A stretch of DNA of 64,000 nt from Lineus longissimus (taxonomy: Eukaryota; Nemertea; Pilidiophora; Heteronemertea; Lineidae). The stretch spans positions 190,501 through 254,500 of the forward strand of contig NC_088311.1 in the NCBI RefSeq assembly GCF_910592395.1. Direction: 5' to 3'. Positions 1 to 12,424 of the stretch are shown here, one piece after another. The notes below the pieces were generated by a model that saw nothing but the letters and a program-made list of their open reading frames with translations, searched no databases and was not told where the DNA came from. The translations under genes were made by a program, and so were the position numbers. Within the stretch, counting starts at the first letter, position 1. Every line of letters starts with the position of its first letter.

Positions 1-2379
1 AGTACTTGTAGCTACAGCCGGCCGGTACAGTGGAGAAATCACATGAAAAATGGCCAGGGCTGTGACACATGCTGACATGGCACTCGATAACCAGCCTGAA
101 AAACTTTGAAAGAATGAGGAAACATGAAGGTATCATAGACAAGACCCGTTGACAGCACTAGCAGGTGAAATCACAGTACTCTAAGTTGCTGGTTACCTCG
201 TTATTAGCTGTCCACATCTACAGTCATCTGACATTGTGGAGGCCGTTGTCATTAAGAGCCACAACAAACCAGACGTCAACAAGATCATGTCATACATAAT
301 CCAAAACAATGTTTCAATATCATGAATATGGAACAGTTTCAGAATTTAAATCTCCAAAATAGGTCACTCAGCAGACCACAAGTACAGCTTCTTGCCAAAA
401 TCTTGTGACCAGAAATAATTGAATTGGCGATGGAGGGGGGAGAGTCAGTGATATAAGTATTGTATAGCTTTATTTGGAATGAAACCTTGAACTGAGGTCA
501 TCACCTTGAGCTAAAAGAGACAAAGTGCAAGTTGTCCAATCTTCCCAAATCTCTTGCTTTTAAGGTCAATTAAGTCGGGATTAATTCAGTCCGAAGTTGA
601 TACGTACCATCTAGAAGATCTTTACTGAACTCTGTTATCAGCTTTTGTTTTAAGTTGGTGAAATAATCCAAATTTGAGCAAGCTTTCCCTTCCACACCCT
701 TCCCCATGAATGTCCAGTTTACACTGGCCACTGCACTCCAATGTACTAAAAGTGACCAGTAGTTGTAGGTTATGTAAGACAGCTAAACTTTGTGGAAAGG
801 TTGACATTGTCTTGTGTTGTGCTAAACAATGGTGTCAGATCTGACACCAAGCTCAGGCTGGCCAGCTGGTGTTCCGTTATGAATGATTGAATAACTTTGT
901 TATTTGTTTAATTTCAATTGGATCTTAATAATCTGTAGTAATTGAAGTAGGCTCAAAGATGTGGTTGGTTGGATTTCTTTGTTTTCAAAACAGCTTAAAT
1001 GCTATCCAAGGGATTATAACTATTATATCATGAATAAGATACTCTCAAGAAGATTGAGCTCAACTGAAACAAAAACACTTTGAGGACCTCCTCTATTCAT
1101 AGTCAAACATATCAATATAAATTGGTGTCACTGTCAACGCTAAACATGATCTCCATCATCAAGACTAATTCAAGTCTCCTCTCCCTCTCCCATCTTAAGG
1201 CTGTGCCTCTAGATCCAGGCCTCCATGTTGTCTTAGTGAAGATGAGCTTGAACTTCACAATGACTCGGTGAAGGGGTGCATGTGCTCATCCAAAAACACT
1301 GATCAGTATCAAAGTTACGTTTTCTTCATCATAAACCATCATTTTGGGGACCAAATGAAATTCTCATGGCGTAACTTTTATTTTGACTGTCCTGGCCCTA
1401 TCTGTCATTATCTGTCATTATCTGTAAACAAGGCAAATTTTGTTGACCAGTTAGATAATAATTGAGATCTTCTTGAGATATGATTTGATATCGACATACT
1501 GATCTACATGTGTCATTCAGCCTCTTCTGGTTGACTGTCAGATCAGGACGAGCCCATAACCTGCATATCTCATTGGACCAAGGTTTCATTTGCTATCCAC
1601 AGATCGATATTCTCCAATCGTTTAGTTGACCTTTCCACAAAATCGAGTGCAACAAGAGCTTATTTGAAACGAGTAGATGACCTAGGTTATCAGATATTGT
1701 CATGTACCAGATGGTTTGTGACATCTCGTTAAGTTATATTAACAAAAACCGTGACCTGTCATTTCTGAGAAGTGGTGAAATCCGTTTATAAGTGTTTGTT
1801 TTGATTGATAAGAAGACAGCTCTGATACTAAAACTTCAAAGATTTACCAACTTGCCCAATATTCATAGGTTATGCAAACCCTCACTGTACTATGGAGCCA
1901 GGATATCAGTGAATCAGTCATTATAATGGACGTTCTTTCTTCCCTGTGTTCCAGCAGATAGTTTACAGAAATTGATTGTTGTTAGGGTCTGTTATCCCCT
2001 CTCTCATCTGCCAGCTTTTCAAACTCCAATACGGCAACTGCCAAACCCAGCCAGAAATGTGAGATTGTTGTCTTTTGGTGAACGGCTGAACTGCGTGTGA
2101 AGAAATTGGCCAGGTTGAATTATTCATTCACTGAACTCATTCTTGTGACGTTTGCTCAATCTTAGCAACATTGACTGAGGCAATGGGCCATCTGGCCATT
2201 CTTAGCAACAGTTCCTGACATTGTATGATATGGTTATGAACAAATTCAAAATTCAACTCTGAAAGATGAAAAAATTTCCAAGTCCAAATCTTTTTTTTTT
2301 ACTTTTTGTCTTCAAAAAGTGATGCTCATGTTTCTCAAACTCTTTGAGTCTTCTCATCTCCTCGGTATTTTCTCTTCAG
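1..2379. other. Upstream non-coding or intronic stretch ending in a splice acceptor
   Basis: No convincing coding exon is seen. The segment ends in a pyrimidine-rich acceptor (tattttctcttcag, AG at 2378-2379) that opens the exon carrying the SAM-like coding region, so at least one 5' noncoding exon should lie further upstream. Two other acceptor-like sites (AG ending near 1954 and 2014, both after C/T-rich tracts) have no clear coding sequence behind them. A short T run lies near 2290. Confidence 0.5.
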
Positions 2380-2388
2380 GTTTGAGCC

Positions 2389-2832
2389 ATGTCGGGGGAG
2401 TTTCTTCTCACGCGCGAACTGAGCGATGACAGGACGAGCATCCAAGATGTCATCGTTGAGGAAGACCATGAACAAGCCGACCCGCCCAAAATCATGGACA
2501 GTCTCCGCAACTCGGAGGACGAAGTCTTCTACATTGAAGAACTAAAACATCCACGTCCAATCCCAATGCGTAAATTTGGTGATATTGACCCACCGCGTTT
2601 ACACCAGCGGAAAGATTCAGCATACATGTATTTCATGGACCGTTACAACCTGAACGACTTTCTCTCATATTTCCCACCAAATTTCACAATGGATCGTTTC
2701 AAGTCCTTGACTGATGAAGATTTACAGAACTTTAAGATTCATGATTCTATGGATAGAGAGAGGCTGATGGTGGCTGTGTTTCGGGCGAAACGGGAATTCG
2801 ACAATGTCACAGATGAGGAACTTGATTACTTG
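2389..2832 (+). CDS. Alternative first coding exon A: acidic N-terminus plus SAM-like domain (148 aa)
   Basis: This exon encodes the N-terminus of one isoform of the window's multi-promoter gene. The exon opens at 2380 after a strong acceptor. A TGA lies in frame two codons before the ATG, which fixes the start. The coding part ends in phase 0 at a GTAAGT donor (2833). Residues 1-60 are acidic and disordered-looking. Residues about 80-134 fit a sterile alpha motif: hydrophobic helix starts, the LTDEDL segment at 107-112, then a basic last helix (RERLMVAVFRAKRE). SAM domains usually mediate protein-protein, sometimes RNA, binding; that role is inferred. The next exon it can join in phase is at 63226, implying a 60-kb intron. 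I do not recognise the protein family. Real coding exon: confident; SAM call: fairly confident. Confidence 0.75.
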
Positions 2833-2927
2833 GTAAGTGGAATATCGGATTAGTTAATAGAACTAAAGCACATTTGTAGTGTTAGATCTTGAGGTAGTCT
2901 CATTCTCTGAAGAAAGCATATTGAATG

Positions 2928-3781
2928 CTTGCCTGAACTGAACCAGCCTGTCACTGTCAGGTGCTAGAAGGCGGCCAGTCCTTGCCTGAACTGAACCAGC
3001 CTGTCACTGTCAGGTGCTAGAAGGCGGCCAGTCCTTGCCTGAACTGAACCAGCCTGTCACTGTCGGGTGCTAGAAGGCGGCCAGTCCTTGCCTGAACTGA
3101 ACCAGCCTGTCACTGTCAGGTGCTAGAAGGCGGCCAGTCCTTGCCTGAACTGAACCAGCCTGTCACTGTCAGGTGCTAGAAGGCGGCCAGTCCTTGCCTG
3201 AACTGAACCAGCCTGTCACTGTCAGGTGCTAGAAGGCGGCCAGTCCTTGCCTGAACTGAACCAGCCTGTCACTGTCGGGTGCTAGAAGGCGGCCAGTCCT
3301 TGCCTGAACTGAACCAGCCTGTCACTGTCGGGTGCTAGAAGGCGGCCAGTCCTTGCCTGAACTGAACCAGCCTGTCACTGTCAGGTGCTAGAAGGCGGCC
3401 AGTCCTTGCCTGAACTGAACCAGCCTGTCACTGTCGGGTGCTAGAAGGCGGCCAGTCCTTGCCTGAACTGAACCAGCCTGTCACTGTCAGGTGCTAGAAG
3501 GCGGCCAGTCCTTGCCTGAACTGAACCAGCCTGTGACTGTCAGGTGCTAGAAGGCGGCCAGTCCTTGCCTGAACTGAACCAGCCTGTCACTGTCGGGTGC
3601 TAGAAGGCGGCCAGTCCTTGCCTGAACTGAACCAGCCTGTGACTGTCAGGTGCTAGAAGGCGGCCAGTCCTTGCCTGAACTGAACCAGCCTGTGACTGTC
3701 AGGTGCTAGAAGGCGGCCAGTCCTTGCCTGAACTGAACCAGCCTGTCACTGTCGGGTGCTAGAAGGCGGCCAGTCCTTGCC
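2928..3781. repeat. Minisatellite, 53-bp unit, about 16 copies
   Basis: A head-to-tail array of a unit starting cttgcctgaactgaaccagc. Starts at 2928, 2981 and 3034 give a 53-bp period, and the total fits 16 copies. Copies differ at few sites, mainly tcactgtcagg versus tcactgtcggg and tcactg versus tgactg. The right end lies against a minus-strand SINE. It is intronic, 95 bp after the exon A donor. Confidence 0.95.
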
Positions 3782-3987
3782 TGGGGCATGTTGTGATCAC
3801 ATCTGCCAATCATAAACTGTTTCAAGTCAGATTGTCATCCTCTGTCCTGGATGGAGAAAAGCAAGTAGGGTTAAGTGCTTTGCTCAAGGACACAAAGACA
3901 AAGCAGCAGTGATCCTTCCCAGAGTTGAACCCACGACCTCAAGATTATGACAAACCTGGTGCTTTGACCACTATCCCACTGATCTCC
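3782..3987 (-). mobile_element. tRNA-derived SINE with a conserved core-like segment
   Basis: Read on the minus strand, the head has an A-box-like TGGGATAGTGG and a B-box-like GGTTCAACTC about 40 bases later, as in a pol III promoter from a tRNA. It is followed by GTGTCCTTGAGCAAAGCACT, which resembles the conserved core motifs shared by several animal SINE superfamilies. The 3' end merges with the 53-bp minisatellite. It is probably inactive. The exact superfamily cannot be assigned by eye. Confidence 0.65.
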
Positions 3988-5853
3988 CCCAAAAATTCAC
4001 AGATTTCCTATTCTGCTTTTAACAAGATAAATGCGGATTGAACAGTTTAAAAACGCTGATCAGATAATGCTCGACTATGGTAGTAATACAGTAGCCACTC
4101 TTGGAGTCTGACTCTATCTTTAGACATCTTTATTTGAAATGTTGAGAAGTACTTCAGGCAATCGCAAACTTCTTGGCTGACATTTAGAGAAACACGCATT
4201 CATGACATTAGTGAATAGAATATCATGTTTCAAAGTTCTGTTGAATAGAACTTTGTGTGAGCTATTTCTTTGACAAGTTGGAAGATCGAATAAGAAATAA
4301 CCGTCCAATCATGAGACGTTCAATGAAGTGAATACATGATATCTTTCCAGTGCCCACATGTAGATCATGCTAGGCTTGACTAATCATCGTACTCAACCTA
4401 GTGTCCACCAGTGTATTGAAACCTCACATCAGTTGCCATTCAAAATGCATGGCTGATTTCTCAGCACATGTAGTCTATATACAAGATCAACAGCTTTTAT
4501 AATAACAGTTTCTCTTGGTACAAATGCTAGTTCGTTGTCAATGAATAAGACAAAACAAGAAAATCATCCTTTTGAGGAACTGTAAATTGATGGCCTTTCT
4601 TTTGCATGTCCTGTGTTTCTCTTGTGCTGGAAATCTAGGGCTGACTATGCAGATTCCACAACAGAAGTTGCTTCACAGACTGTTGTAAACCTTCTCTTGC
4701 CTCTACATATACAGACAAAGGACAGATAGACTTCAAAGAGCTTCTATCAAGGGACATATCCTCTTGATGAAATCGACATAAGGCATAATGACACATGAAT
4801 TCTGCCTACTGTTAACCTGCTGTAGTTTGTGAACCTTTCACAACTTTCTCAACGGGGGGACACAGTCGCGAACTTCAGGGGGATCTTATATTTACATGTA
4901 GATGGTTTGATCAGCTTTCTATCCTTGGATCACTTTCCTCCCATGTCCTGGCCTCTTCCAACAGCTTCTCCTCCTTACATTATGGCTTTGCTTGTCATGG
5001 CCAACAAGCTCATCCATCTTCCTTAGTTCAAGCACATCTAATCCTCGTGTGAGTGGATGATTGGATAAACTGGAGATTAGCTTTCATCATGCTCCGCACA
5101 TGGCTGTCAACTCGTACACAGGATGGGCTTTATCATGCTCCGTGCACAGTGTTTGTGATGCCATCGTGCTCAGTACATCCTGTGATTAGTCTTATCACAT
5201 CAAACGTGCATCCAATCATGGATTACCTCACCCGTATTGTCAAAGGAAGCAGGACAAGCTGATGTTAGCTGTGGCTTCAGGCTGTCAAAATGCCCCTGCT
5301 ACCAGCTTCATACTCCTAGCGGGCGTATGTCCCTGTTTCCATGCAGGGCCCACCAGTTGAGGCATCAGCAAGTCATGTCACATTGACAAGTTTTCATGCA
5401 CAAAGTTCTTATCTGGCCTTTTGACTACAATATTTTGCTGAATCATGAGTCAAAGGTTCTTCAACATTCAAGTCATGTTCAAATCAAGCCATATTCAGTT
5501 TTTTTAATTACATTTCATTGGAGCGTGTCGTTCCCTTGGTTGATTGCATTGATGACTCACGAGTCACCAGCCGTTGCACCTATCTCAGATGAGCAACAGA
5601 TCATGATTGATTCTGGACCAGCAGCGCGAAGGTGACTCATCGTCTCGTGACGTGGAGAGCAAAACAATTTCACATTGATTACATTTGAGGACATCTTTCA
5701 TCCTGAAGCAATGAACCTCACCACCACTTAGAACAGACAGATTTGTGAATGGAGTGACCAAGGTTGTCATGAAGAGGGCATAGCTCAGTGCATACTCATT
5801 TCAAACTGAGTCATATCTTGGCCATAGATTTAGGAGTTAGGATGAGAAGACCT
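3988..5853. other. Intronic stretch with no recognised feature
   Basis: Small ORFs here lack splice sites, recognisable domains or coding-like composition. A faint tRNA A-box-like string near 5777 has no B box. Confidence 0.5.
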
Positions 5854-6814
5854 CATCTATAGTCTGACCCGGTCCAGCTCCACCATATCAACATCTATAG
5901 TCTGACCCGGTCCAGCTCCACCATATCAACATCTATAGTCTGACCCGGTCTAGCTCCACCATATCAGCATCTGTAGTCTGACCCGGTCCAGCTCCACCAT
6001 ATCAACATCTATAGTCTGACCCGGTCCAGCTCCACCATATCAGCATCTGTAGTCTGACCCGGTCCAGCTCCACCATATCAACATCTATAGTCTGACCCGG
6101 TCCAGCTCCACCATATCAACATCTATAGTCTGACCCGGTCCAGCTCCACCATATCAGCATCTGTAGTCTGACCCGGTCCAGCTCCACCATATCAACATCT
6201 GTAGTCTGACCCGGTCCAGCTCCACCATATCAACAGCTGTAGTCTGACCCGGTCCAGCTCCACCATATCAACATCTATAGTCTGACCCGGTGTCCAGCTC
6301 CACCATACCAACATCTATAGTCTGACCCGGTCCAGCTCCACCATATCAACATCTATAGTCTGACCCGGTCCAGCTCCACCATATCAACATCTATATTGTC
6401 TGACCCGGTCCAGCTCCACCATATCAACATCTGTAGTCTGACCCGGTCCAGCTCCACCATATCAACATCTATAGCCTGACCCGGTCCAGCTCCACCATAT
6501 CAACATCTATAGTCTGACCCGGTGTCCAGCTCCACCATATCAACATCTATAGTCTGACCCGGTCCAGCTCCACCATATCAACATCTATAGTCTGACCCGG
6601 TGTCCAGCTCCACCATATCAACATCTGTAGTCTGACCCGGTCCAGCTCCACCATATCAACATCTGTAGTCTGACCCGGTGTCCAGCTCCACCATATCAAC
6701 ATCTATAGTCTGACCCGGTGTCCAGCTCCACCATATCAACATCTGTAGTCTGACCCGGTCCAGCTCCACCATATCAACATCTATAGTCTGACCCGGTCCA
6801 GCTCCACCATCAAC
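5854..6814. repeat. Minisatellite, 38-bp unit, about 25 copies
   Basis: The tandem unit begins catctatagtctgacccggt and continues through ccagctccaccatatcaa. Starts at 5854, 5892 and 5930 give 38 bp. Several copies carry an extra GT (ccggtgtccagc, 40 bp), and ctatagt alternates with ctgtagt. The 40-bp variants cluster in the right half, as expected if blocks of copies were duplicated together. Confidence 0.95.
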
Positions 6815-7083
6815 ATCATGTATTGTTGCTAACATATTGAGCTAATGCCTCTGGAGAACAAGCGGGCATGATGAGTAATGGAAGAAGCGGCATATTTTAT
6901 GAGATGAAACTGTCAGCGGACGGGATCAGGCGTATCACCACATAAAAGTCTGTGGAGGATGTCCCTGAAAGGTCAAACTTAGATTTCATCGGCTGCAGTA
7001 TACATATAGGCAGATTCCAAGTTAGAGAAACAAAAAAATATTAATCCGAGAGATATAAAAATTAATGTCAAGCTGTCATGACT

Positions 7084-7159
7084 GGACATGACTGGGGTTT
7101 GAACCAGGGATCTCTGGATTGCTGGTCCGGTGCTCTACCACCTGAGCTATCAAGGATCC
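7084..7159 (-). mobile_element. tRNA-like SINE head
   Basis: On the minus strand this reads as a 76-base tRNA-like segment with A box TAGCTCAGGTGG and B box GGTTCAAACCC. The anticodon loop would be CCAGCAA (AGC), but position 33 is C instead of the near-universal U. The T stem is mismatched and so is the acceptor stem, so it is a tRNA-derived repeat or tRNA pseudogene and not a working tRNA. A close relative lies at 40154-40229 in the same orientation. Confidence 0.65.
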
Positions 7160-7480
7160 TTGGTTAGGCCAACAACTCTCCCCCACATGAGCATTCGGAG
7201 TGGCAATTGCCTTTATCATATGATGTTTGATGGACTGTAATAATCAGTGTGTTTCAGGTCTATTGGAGATACGATCCCACTCTTGGGGACCTCTGTATAT
7301 GCAGCCCGAGCTGCTGTTATTCTGCCTGTTGGTTCTGTTTGTGTTTCACCAAGCCATTACAACATTACTAACTGCCAACTCTCATCTTTAGCTTGATATG
7401 GTAACACAGCCAAGTGTTTGAATGTCAGACACATATCATTTCTTTGGTAGATACTGCATACTGTCAAACACATTACCGAA

Positions 7481-8080
7481 ACATTGGTGTATGTAGCAAC
7501 CTTTGTACCTCTCCATTCAAACATTGGTGTATGTAGCAACCCTTGTACCTCTCCATTCAAACATTGGTGTATGTAGCAACCCTTGTACCTCTCCATTCAA
7601 ACATTGGTGTATGTAGCAACCCTTGTACCTCTCCATTCAAACATTGGTGTATGTAGCAACCCTTGTACCTCTCCATTCAAACATTGGTGTATGTACCAAC
7701 CCTTGTACCTCTCCATTCAAACATTGGTGTCTGTAGCAACCCTTGTACCTCTCCATTCAAACATTGGTGTATGTACCAACCCTTGTACCTCTCCATTCAA
7801 ACATTGGTGTATGTAGCAACCCTTGTACCTCTCCATTCAAACATTGGTGTATGTACCAACCCTTGTACCTTTCCATTCAAACATTGGTGTCTGTAGCAAC
7901 CCTTGTACCTCTCCATTCAAACATTGGTGTATGTACCAACCCTTGTACCTTTCCATTCAAACATTGGTGTCTGTAGCAACCCTTGTACCTCTCCATTCAA
8001 ACATTGGTGTATGTACCAACCCTTGTACCTCTCCATTCAAACATTGGTGTATGTACCAACCCTTGTACCTCTCCATTCAA
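7481..8080. repeat. Minisatellite, 40-bp unit, 15 copies
   Basis: The unit starts acattggtgtatgtagcaac and ends ccattcaa. It spans exactly 600 bases with no length variation. Variable sites are tagcaac versus taccaac, gtatgt versus gtctgt, and cctctcc versus cctttcc. Overlapping ORFs in several frames are by-products, because 40 is not a multiple of three and the unit lacks stops in those frames. Confidence 0.97.
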
Positions 8081-9080
8081 ATGATCTTAAGATATTGGAT
8101 CTCTTCGACAACAGACAGGAATGTCTTCTAATGAGATTCTTGGCCACGTTGTCCACTTTAACCTTTAGAACGTTATGCTTCAATCTCATGTAAAGAAGTG
8201 GATATGAGTGATATTGGTCACGACTAATCAAATGGAAGCTTGGCTATTGTGATACAGCACTTGAGTGGCACACTTGATCCTGTTTTATTAGTACGATAGC
8301 TGTTTGACATTTCCGAGGCAGTGATTTTATCCTTATTTTTTTTTGACTGTTTAGTGTTCTCTGGTAATGGTATGTAACGGTTATAATCAGAGAACCTTAT
8401 ACAACAGAGCCAGCCGTGGCCAGCTAACTCCCGAGAGGTTCCTACAACTTGAGACATGGAGTAGAACTTGAGACTTGGTGCACTGCCTCCAGGGTTCACT
8501 AATGGTGTCAGTTTGTCTCTGCTGTGCACACAGCTAGAGTTGCCTTATTCTTGGCTAACAAGGGTTATTCTTTGTTATATAACAAGAACTAGAGACAGTC
8601 GCTTGTGGAGCTTGGAACTTGATCAAATGTCATGTTAACTTGCTGGTTGAGTGACAAAAGTGACAAGAATAGCGCTGTGGCTCTCATAGACCATCAGTTG
8701 TGCTTCGAAACAGTTATAAGCTACACCCGTGCCAAATTTGGTTGGATTTCGGGGATAGTTGATAGACTTCTGTTGTCCTTGTTGACCGTACACCATCACT
8801 TTGCCCAGTCCCTACTGATGCTGCTGTCTATCAGATCCCGGCTGTGTACTAAGGTCAACTGATATCAAATGAAGGCCCTGAAAGGATTCCATAGGAAAGA
8901 CGCCTTGTTATTGTCTACTGTTTCTTTGAGAATAAAAGTCAAGCTGCTCTCAGAAGTTCAAACTCTTCTTATTACATTAAAGTCACCTTGTTTGATGTTT
9001 GAAAGGTTACGTTTCATTCATTGTGACCTTTAGGTGGCTCGAGGACCCTGGGGTAACTCTTTCCTGTTACAAATACAAGA
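8081..9080. other. Intronic stretch with no recognised feature
   Basis: Only short unsupported ORFs are present, with no splice-site pairs or repeat structure beyond short runs. Confidence 0.45.
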
Positions 9081-9263
9081 TTCCCTCATGCTTTCTGATT
9101 CCCTGTTCTTTTGTGAGCCAAGCTTCCCTCATGCTTTCTGATTCCCTGTTCTTTTGTTAGCCCAGCTTCCCTCTTGCTTTCTGATTCCCTGTTCTTTTGT
9201 GAGCCAAGCTTCCAGATCCATCCATACTTGCTCCCTGTTCTTTTGTTAGCCCAGCTTCCCTCA
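9081..9263. repeat. Short degenerate tandem repeat, 43-bp unit
   Basis: The phrase ttccctcatgctttctgatt recurs at 9081, 9124 and 9167 (43-bp spacing). A fourth copy is interrupted and partial, and its end reaches about 9263. It is more diverged than the other arrays, so probably older. Confidence 0.85.
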
Positions 9264-12046
9264 TGCTATGGCCAATGGAAACCCTATAGCTAAAGCTGAC
9301 CTGGGGCGAATGAGAGGTGCACGGCTTGTTATGCTGCGGCCTCGTGTGAAGGAGAAGGGCTGCCATTTGATTTCAGCTGGCTATCAGAACATCTTGGGAA
9401 GTCAATATGAAGCCACTTTACCTGTATATCTTCTGTGACTCTTTTTTCTGTGGATAAATGTGGCCTGCTATGTTATATCTGTAGTTACTCCCACATCTGC
9501 TGTCTTCTTATCAAGCACCCCATTCCTTCCAAGTTGTTGCTTATTCCTGGCACCTCTGGTTGAGAGGGGATCTGCTGGCAGAGCAGTGCTAGTAACAGAG
9601 CCAGCAAACTAAATCCCAACAATGCAAGTTGAGCCTGTCCAGATGACATCATCACAGAAATGTTTGCTGGTCCATAAGTTTCAGCAGGTCGTCAACTATG
9701 CCTCGAACTGGTACCACTATTGCCACTTGAATGCCTGCTCGCTGTCGTCTGCTTACAGTTTTCATGAGCTCATTCATCATTGCCTCCATATGAATCAAGA
9801 GTCATCAGTCGGTGGCCCAATCTGCCTGTTGATGATCAGTCGAGTGGGTGGAACTCTTAAAGGTGTCTTGGTCTTTGTGGAGGGCGATCATTCCAAAAAC
9901 ATAGATGCTGGTATTGACATATCGGATTACATAGGAACTGGATCTTCCTTGACGATTCAGTGTAGGATGTAGACTAATAGCCTTTGGTGCTGAGAAATTT
10001 CTTCTGTGAAACATGTCAAAGAGAGTCGCGAAGTCTCTTTGGCTGAGGAAGTGCTTTAGATGTTAGGGTGTTGGTCACAAGTGTAACCATGTGTGTGAAA
10101 CGTACTGTCTAGATTTATCATCATTATTCATGCTCACCCCTGGTCTTTTATCTGAGATACCATCTCCTGGATAGCCAGCTACGACACACAGGGTCCGACT
10201 TGGTTTCCTCTTGGCATTTGGTCCTATTACATTTGAGAAATTGATTTGTGCTGTGCGCCACCAAAATCTGAATACGTATCATAACATGTTCAATATCTTT
10301 GAGATAACTAGAGCCGTCACTTCTGACATCAGGACACCCCAAATGGATATCTAATTGCATGGATATCATTATTGATTTGGCAGAGATTACCCGAGCCCTT
10401 ACTTCCGAGACTGTCTATGGATAAGTGATAGTCTCCTCTTTCTAGACATTTACTCCTGTAAAACGGAAGAAGTCAAGACTCATTGGACTTGCCTTTGTAG
10501 CGTAATCATTGCTCAAGACCCCTTCCTCAAATTGTGCACATTCCGGACACAAAATCATCTACATATCTCATATATCACATCACGTCTCGCTTGTGTGAGA
10601 AATCAATTGGATTACACGATGTGTTGTCAACTTTGCCTTTACCCGATGAATGTTTGGCTCGGGTCAATCACTTCAGTGCTTGCCGGAATATTTCAATGTA
10701 CTGTTGTAACAAGTTGATTGTCTATTACTGGTATTATAGTCTGGAAACTCGAACATCACATCAGAATGGACCGTTTTTCTCTCGAAAGCAATCACTCTTG
10801 AGAATTGCTATGTGTTTTTATGAGATCATCATGATGCTAGCCGTCAGCTATTAGAAGCGTTGATGCTGGTAGTGGAACTCTCCTAGTGTAGAGATGGGAA
10901 GCAGGAGAGAAGGATATCAGAAAGTTGGAACGAGACCAAAATTAGCTTACCTATGTTGTGTTGTCAGTAGCTGCGATACTCATTCATCAGCGAGATGTAA
11001 GGCAAGCAGGTTAATCTGGTGATTGTTTGAGAAAGGGCTATGTTCGCTTCAGTCTTTCGGTGATATATTCTATGCACTCAGGACTTGCTTTTTGAAGGAG
11101 TGCTAGACCTGATGACCATGGTCCATTCTGGAATTCATCCTTTTGAATTGTTGCTCAAGAAAGGATTTGGAGTTTGTCTGAGTTAAGGCTTTTCGACTTG
11201 AAAGATGTGATTATAACCAAGGTTAATGATTATAACTGGTGAAAGTCATCATACCTTATGACAATGTGTTTTACATGCTGATGCTCAATCTTGTTAGGAT
11301 TTATAGCAGGATGGTGCTGCACAGTACCGGTCCTGATATCACACAAACTTGACGACTTGGGTTGTGATCCTCTTCAAGGAGACCATGGCAGGACTGATAT
11401 TTCTCAACAGAAGGAGAGGGGTAAATATGCTATTTTAGACTCTGTGTGTGATCATCCCAGTACCTTGACATTCTCATCCATGCCTAACTGCAGCACTCAT
11501 TATCACCTTTCTGTGACCATTTAACTTCTTGCTCAGGAGTAAGTGTCATTTACACCATGATGCAGCAACATCTCTGTCTTGACGTGGGGTGGGTCACAGC
11601 ACTCAGTGGTCCAGAAAAAGTGATATTTCAGTTGAGTGTGGTGCTGTAGTTGAGCCTTGCACAAGAACAGCAAGACCTGTATCCAACCTCCAAGTGTGTC
11701 CCAATTCCTCTTATGAACAGTCTTCACCAAAGGCAATACTATCATAAGAATATGTAACATTCAGCTTTGGTCTCTTATATTGAGATTATTATTTGATAGT
11801 TAATGGGCAGCTCATATTGTGGACCTCTCTTCATCAAGGACGCCGCCTCAATTTGGGGCCACTTGATTTCTCTGGGGCCTGGCAATCTGCTCTGCAAGAG
11901 TTATCCGGGTAATGGATTCGGATTGAATAGTTGTCACTCTTGAGGATGAAGCTTTGCTTTGACTGATGGGATACAACATGCACTTGCATCATGTTACATG
12001 GTTTCACTAGATGGCCTACATTTTTCAGCGTAGCTAATCTTTGTGA
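9264..12046. other. Intronic stretch; possible old element fragment at 9620-10014
   Basis: No exon with paired splice sites is seen. Minus-strand translation of about 9620-10014 has two short coding-like stretches split by stops, one rich in Met, Glu and Arg. It might be a decayed retroelement, but I cannot assign it. The rest shows nothing recognisable. Confidence 0.35.
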
Positions 12047-12424
12047 AAGAAATATTTGGACTTAGAAAATTTTTCCTCCTTCAGTTTTGAATTTTTTGTC
12101 TTTCAGAGTTGAATTTTTTCCAAAGTTCAAAATTCTGAAAAATTTTCAAAGCCAAAAATTTTTGGGGCCAGTGATGTTTCTTCATTTTGTGCAGAAAAAA
12201 AAACAAGTGAAAAAAATATTCGGACTTGAAAATTTTTTTCATCTGCAGCATGACAAATTTGATGCCTGACATAATGCCAATCCCATGATTTCTTGCTGTC
12301 GGTACCCAGCATGTCTAACACTGACAGGGCTGAATGATGAAAAAAACAGGGATAAATTGATTCTTAGTTGTCATAGCGGGGTGGTCGTGTTACCAGGGTG
12401 GTCGCCGACCGGGGTTCCACTGTA
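12047..12424. mobile_element. AT-rich dispersed repeat with a pogo-like terminal repeat at its right end (copy 1)
   Basis: The AT-rich part (12047-12253) contains atttggacttagaaaatttt, a ggggccagtgatgtttct segment and gtgcagaaaaaaaaa; all recur near 30480 and 54900-55125. At 12407-12422 the strand ends ccggggttccactg followed by TA. This is the exact inverted complement of the TA-CAGTGGAACCCCGG start at 54781. TA-flanked CAGTGGAACC-type ends are known from pogo/Tigger-like DNA transposons and their short nonautonomous derivatives. No transposase is seen. The left end is missing or decayed. Confidence 0.5.

Noticed and set aside
7084-7159. Functional tRNA-Ala(AGC) gene on the minus strand
   Set aside because: Position 33 is C, and the acceptor and T stems are mismatched; better explained as a tRNA-derived repeat.
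7357-8231. Chain of about 77-102-codon ORFs
   Set aside because: Overlapping frames of the 40-bp array, each ending at the same unit-encoded stop.
9622-10014. 116-codon plus ORF and 69-codon minus ORF as a gene or gag fragment
   Set aside because: Both are short, unsupported by splice sites and have no recognisable motif; the minus reading is broken by stops.
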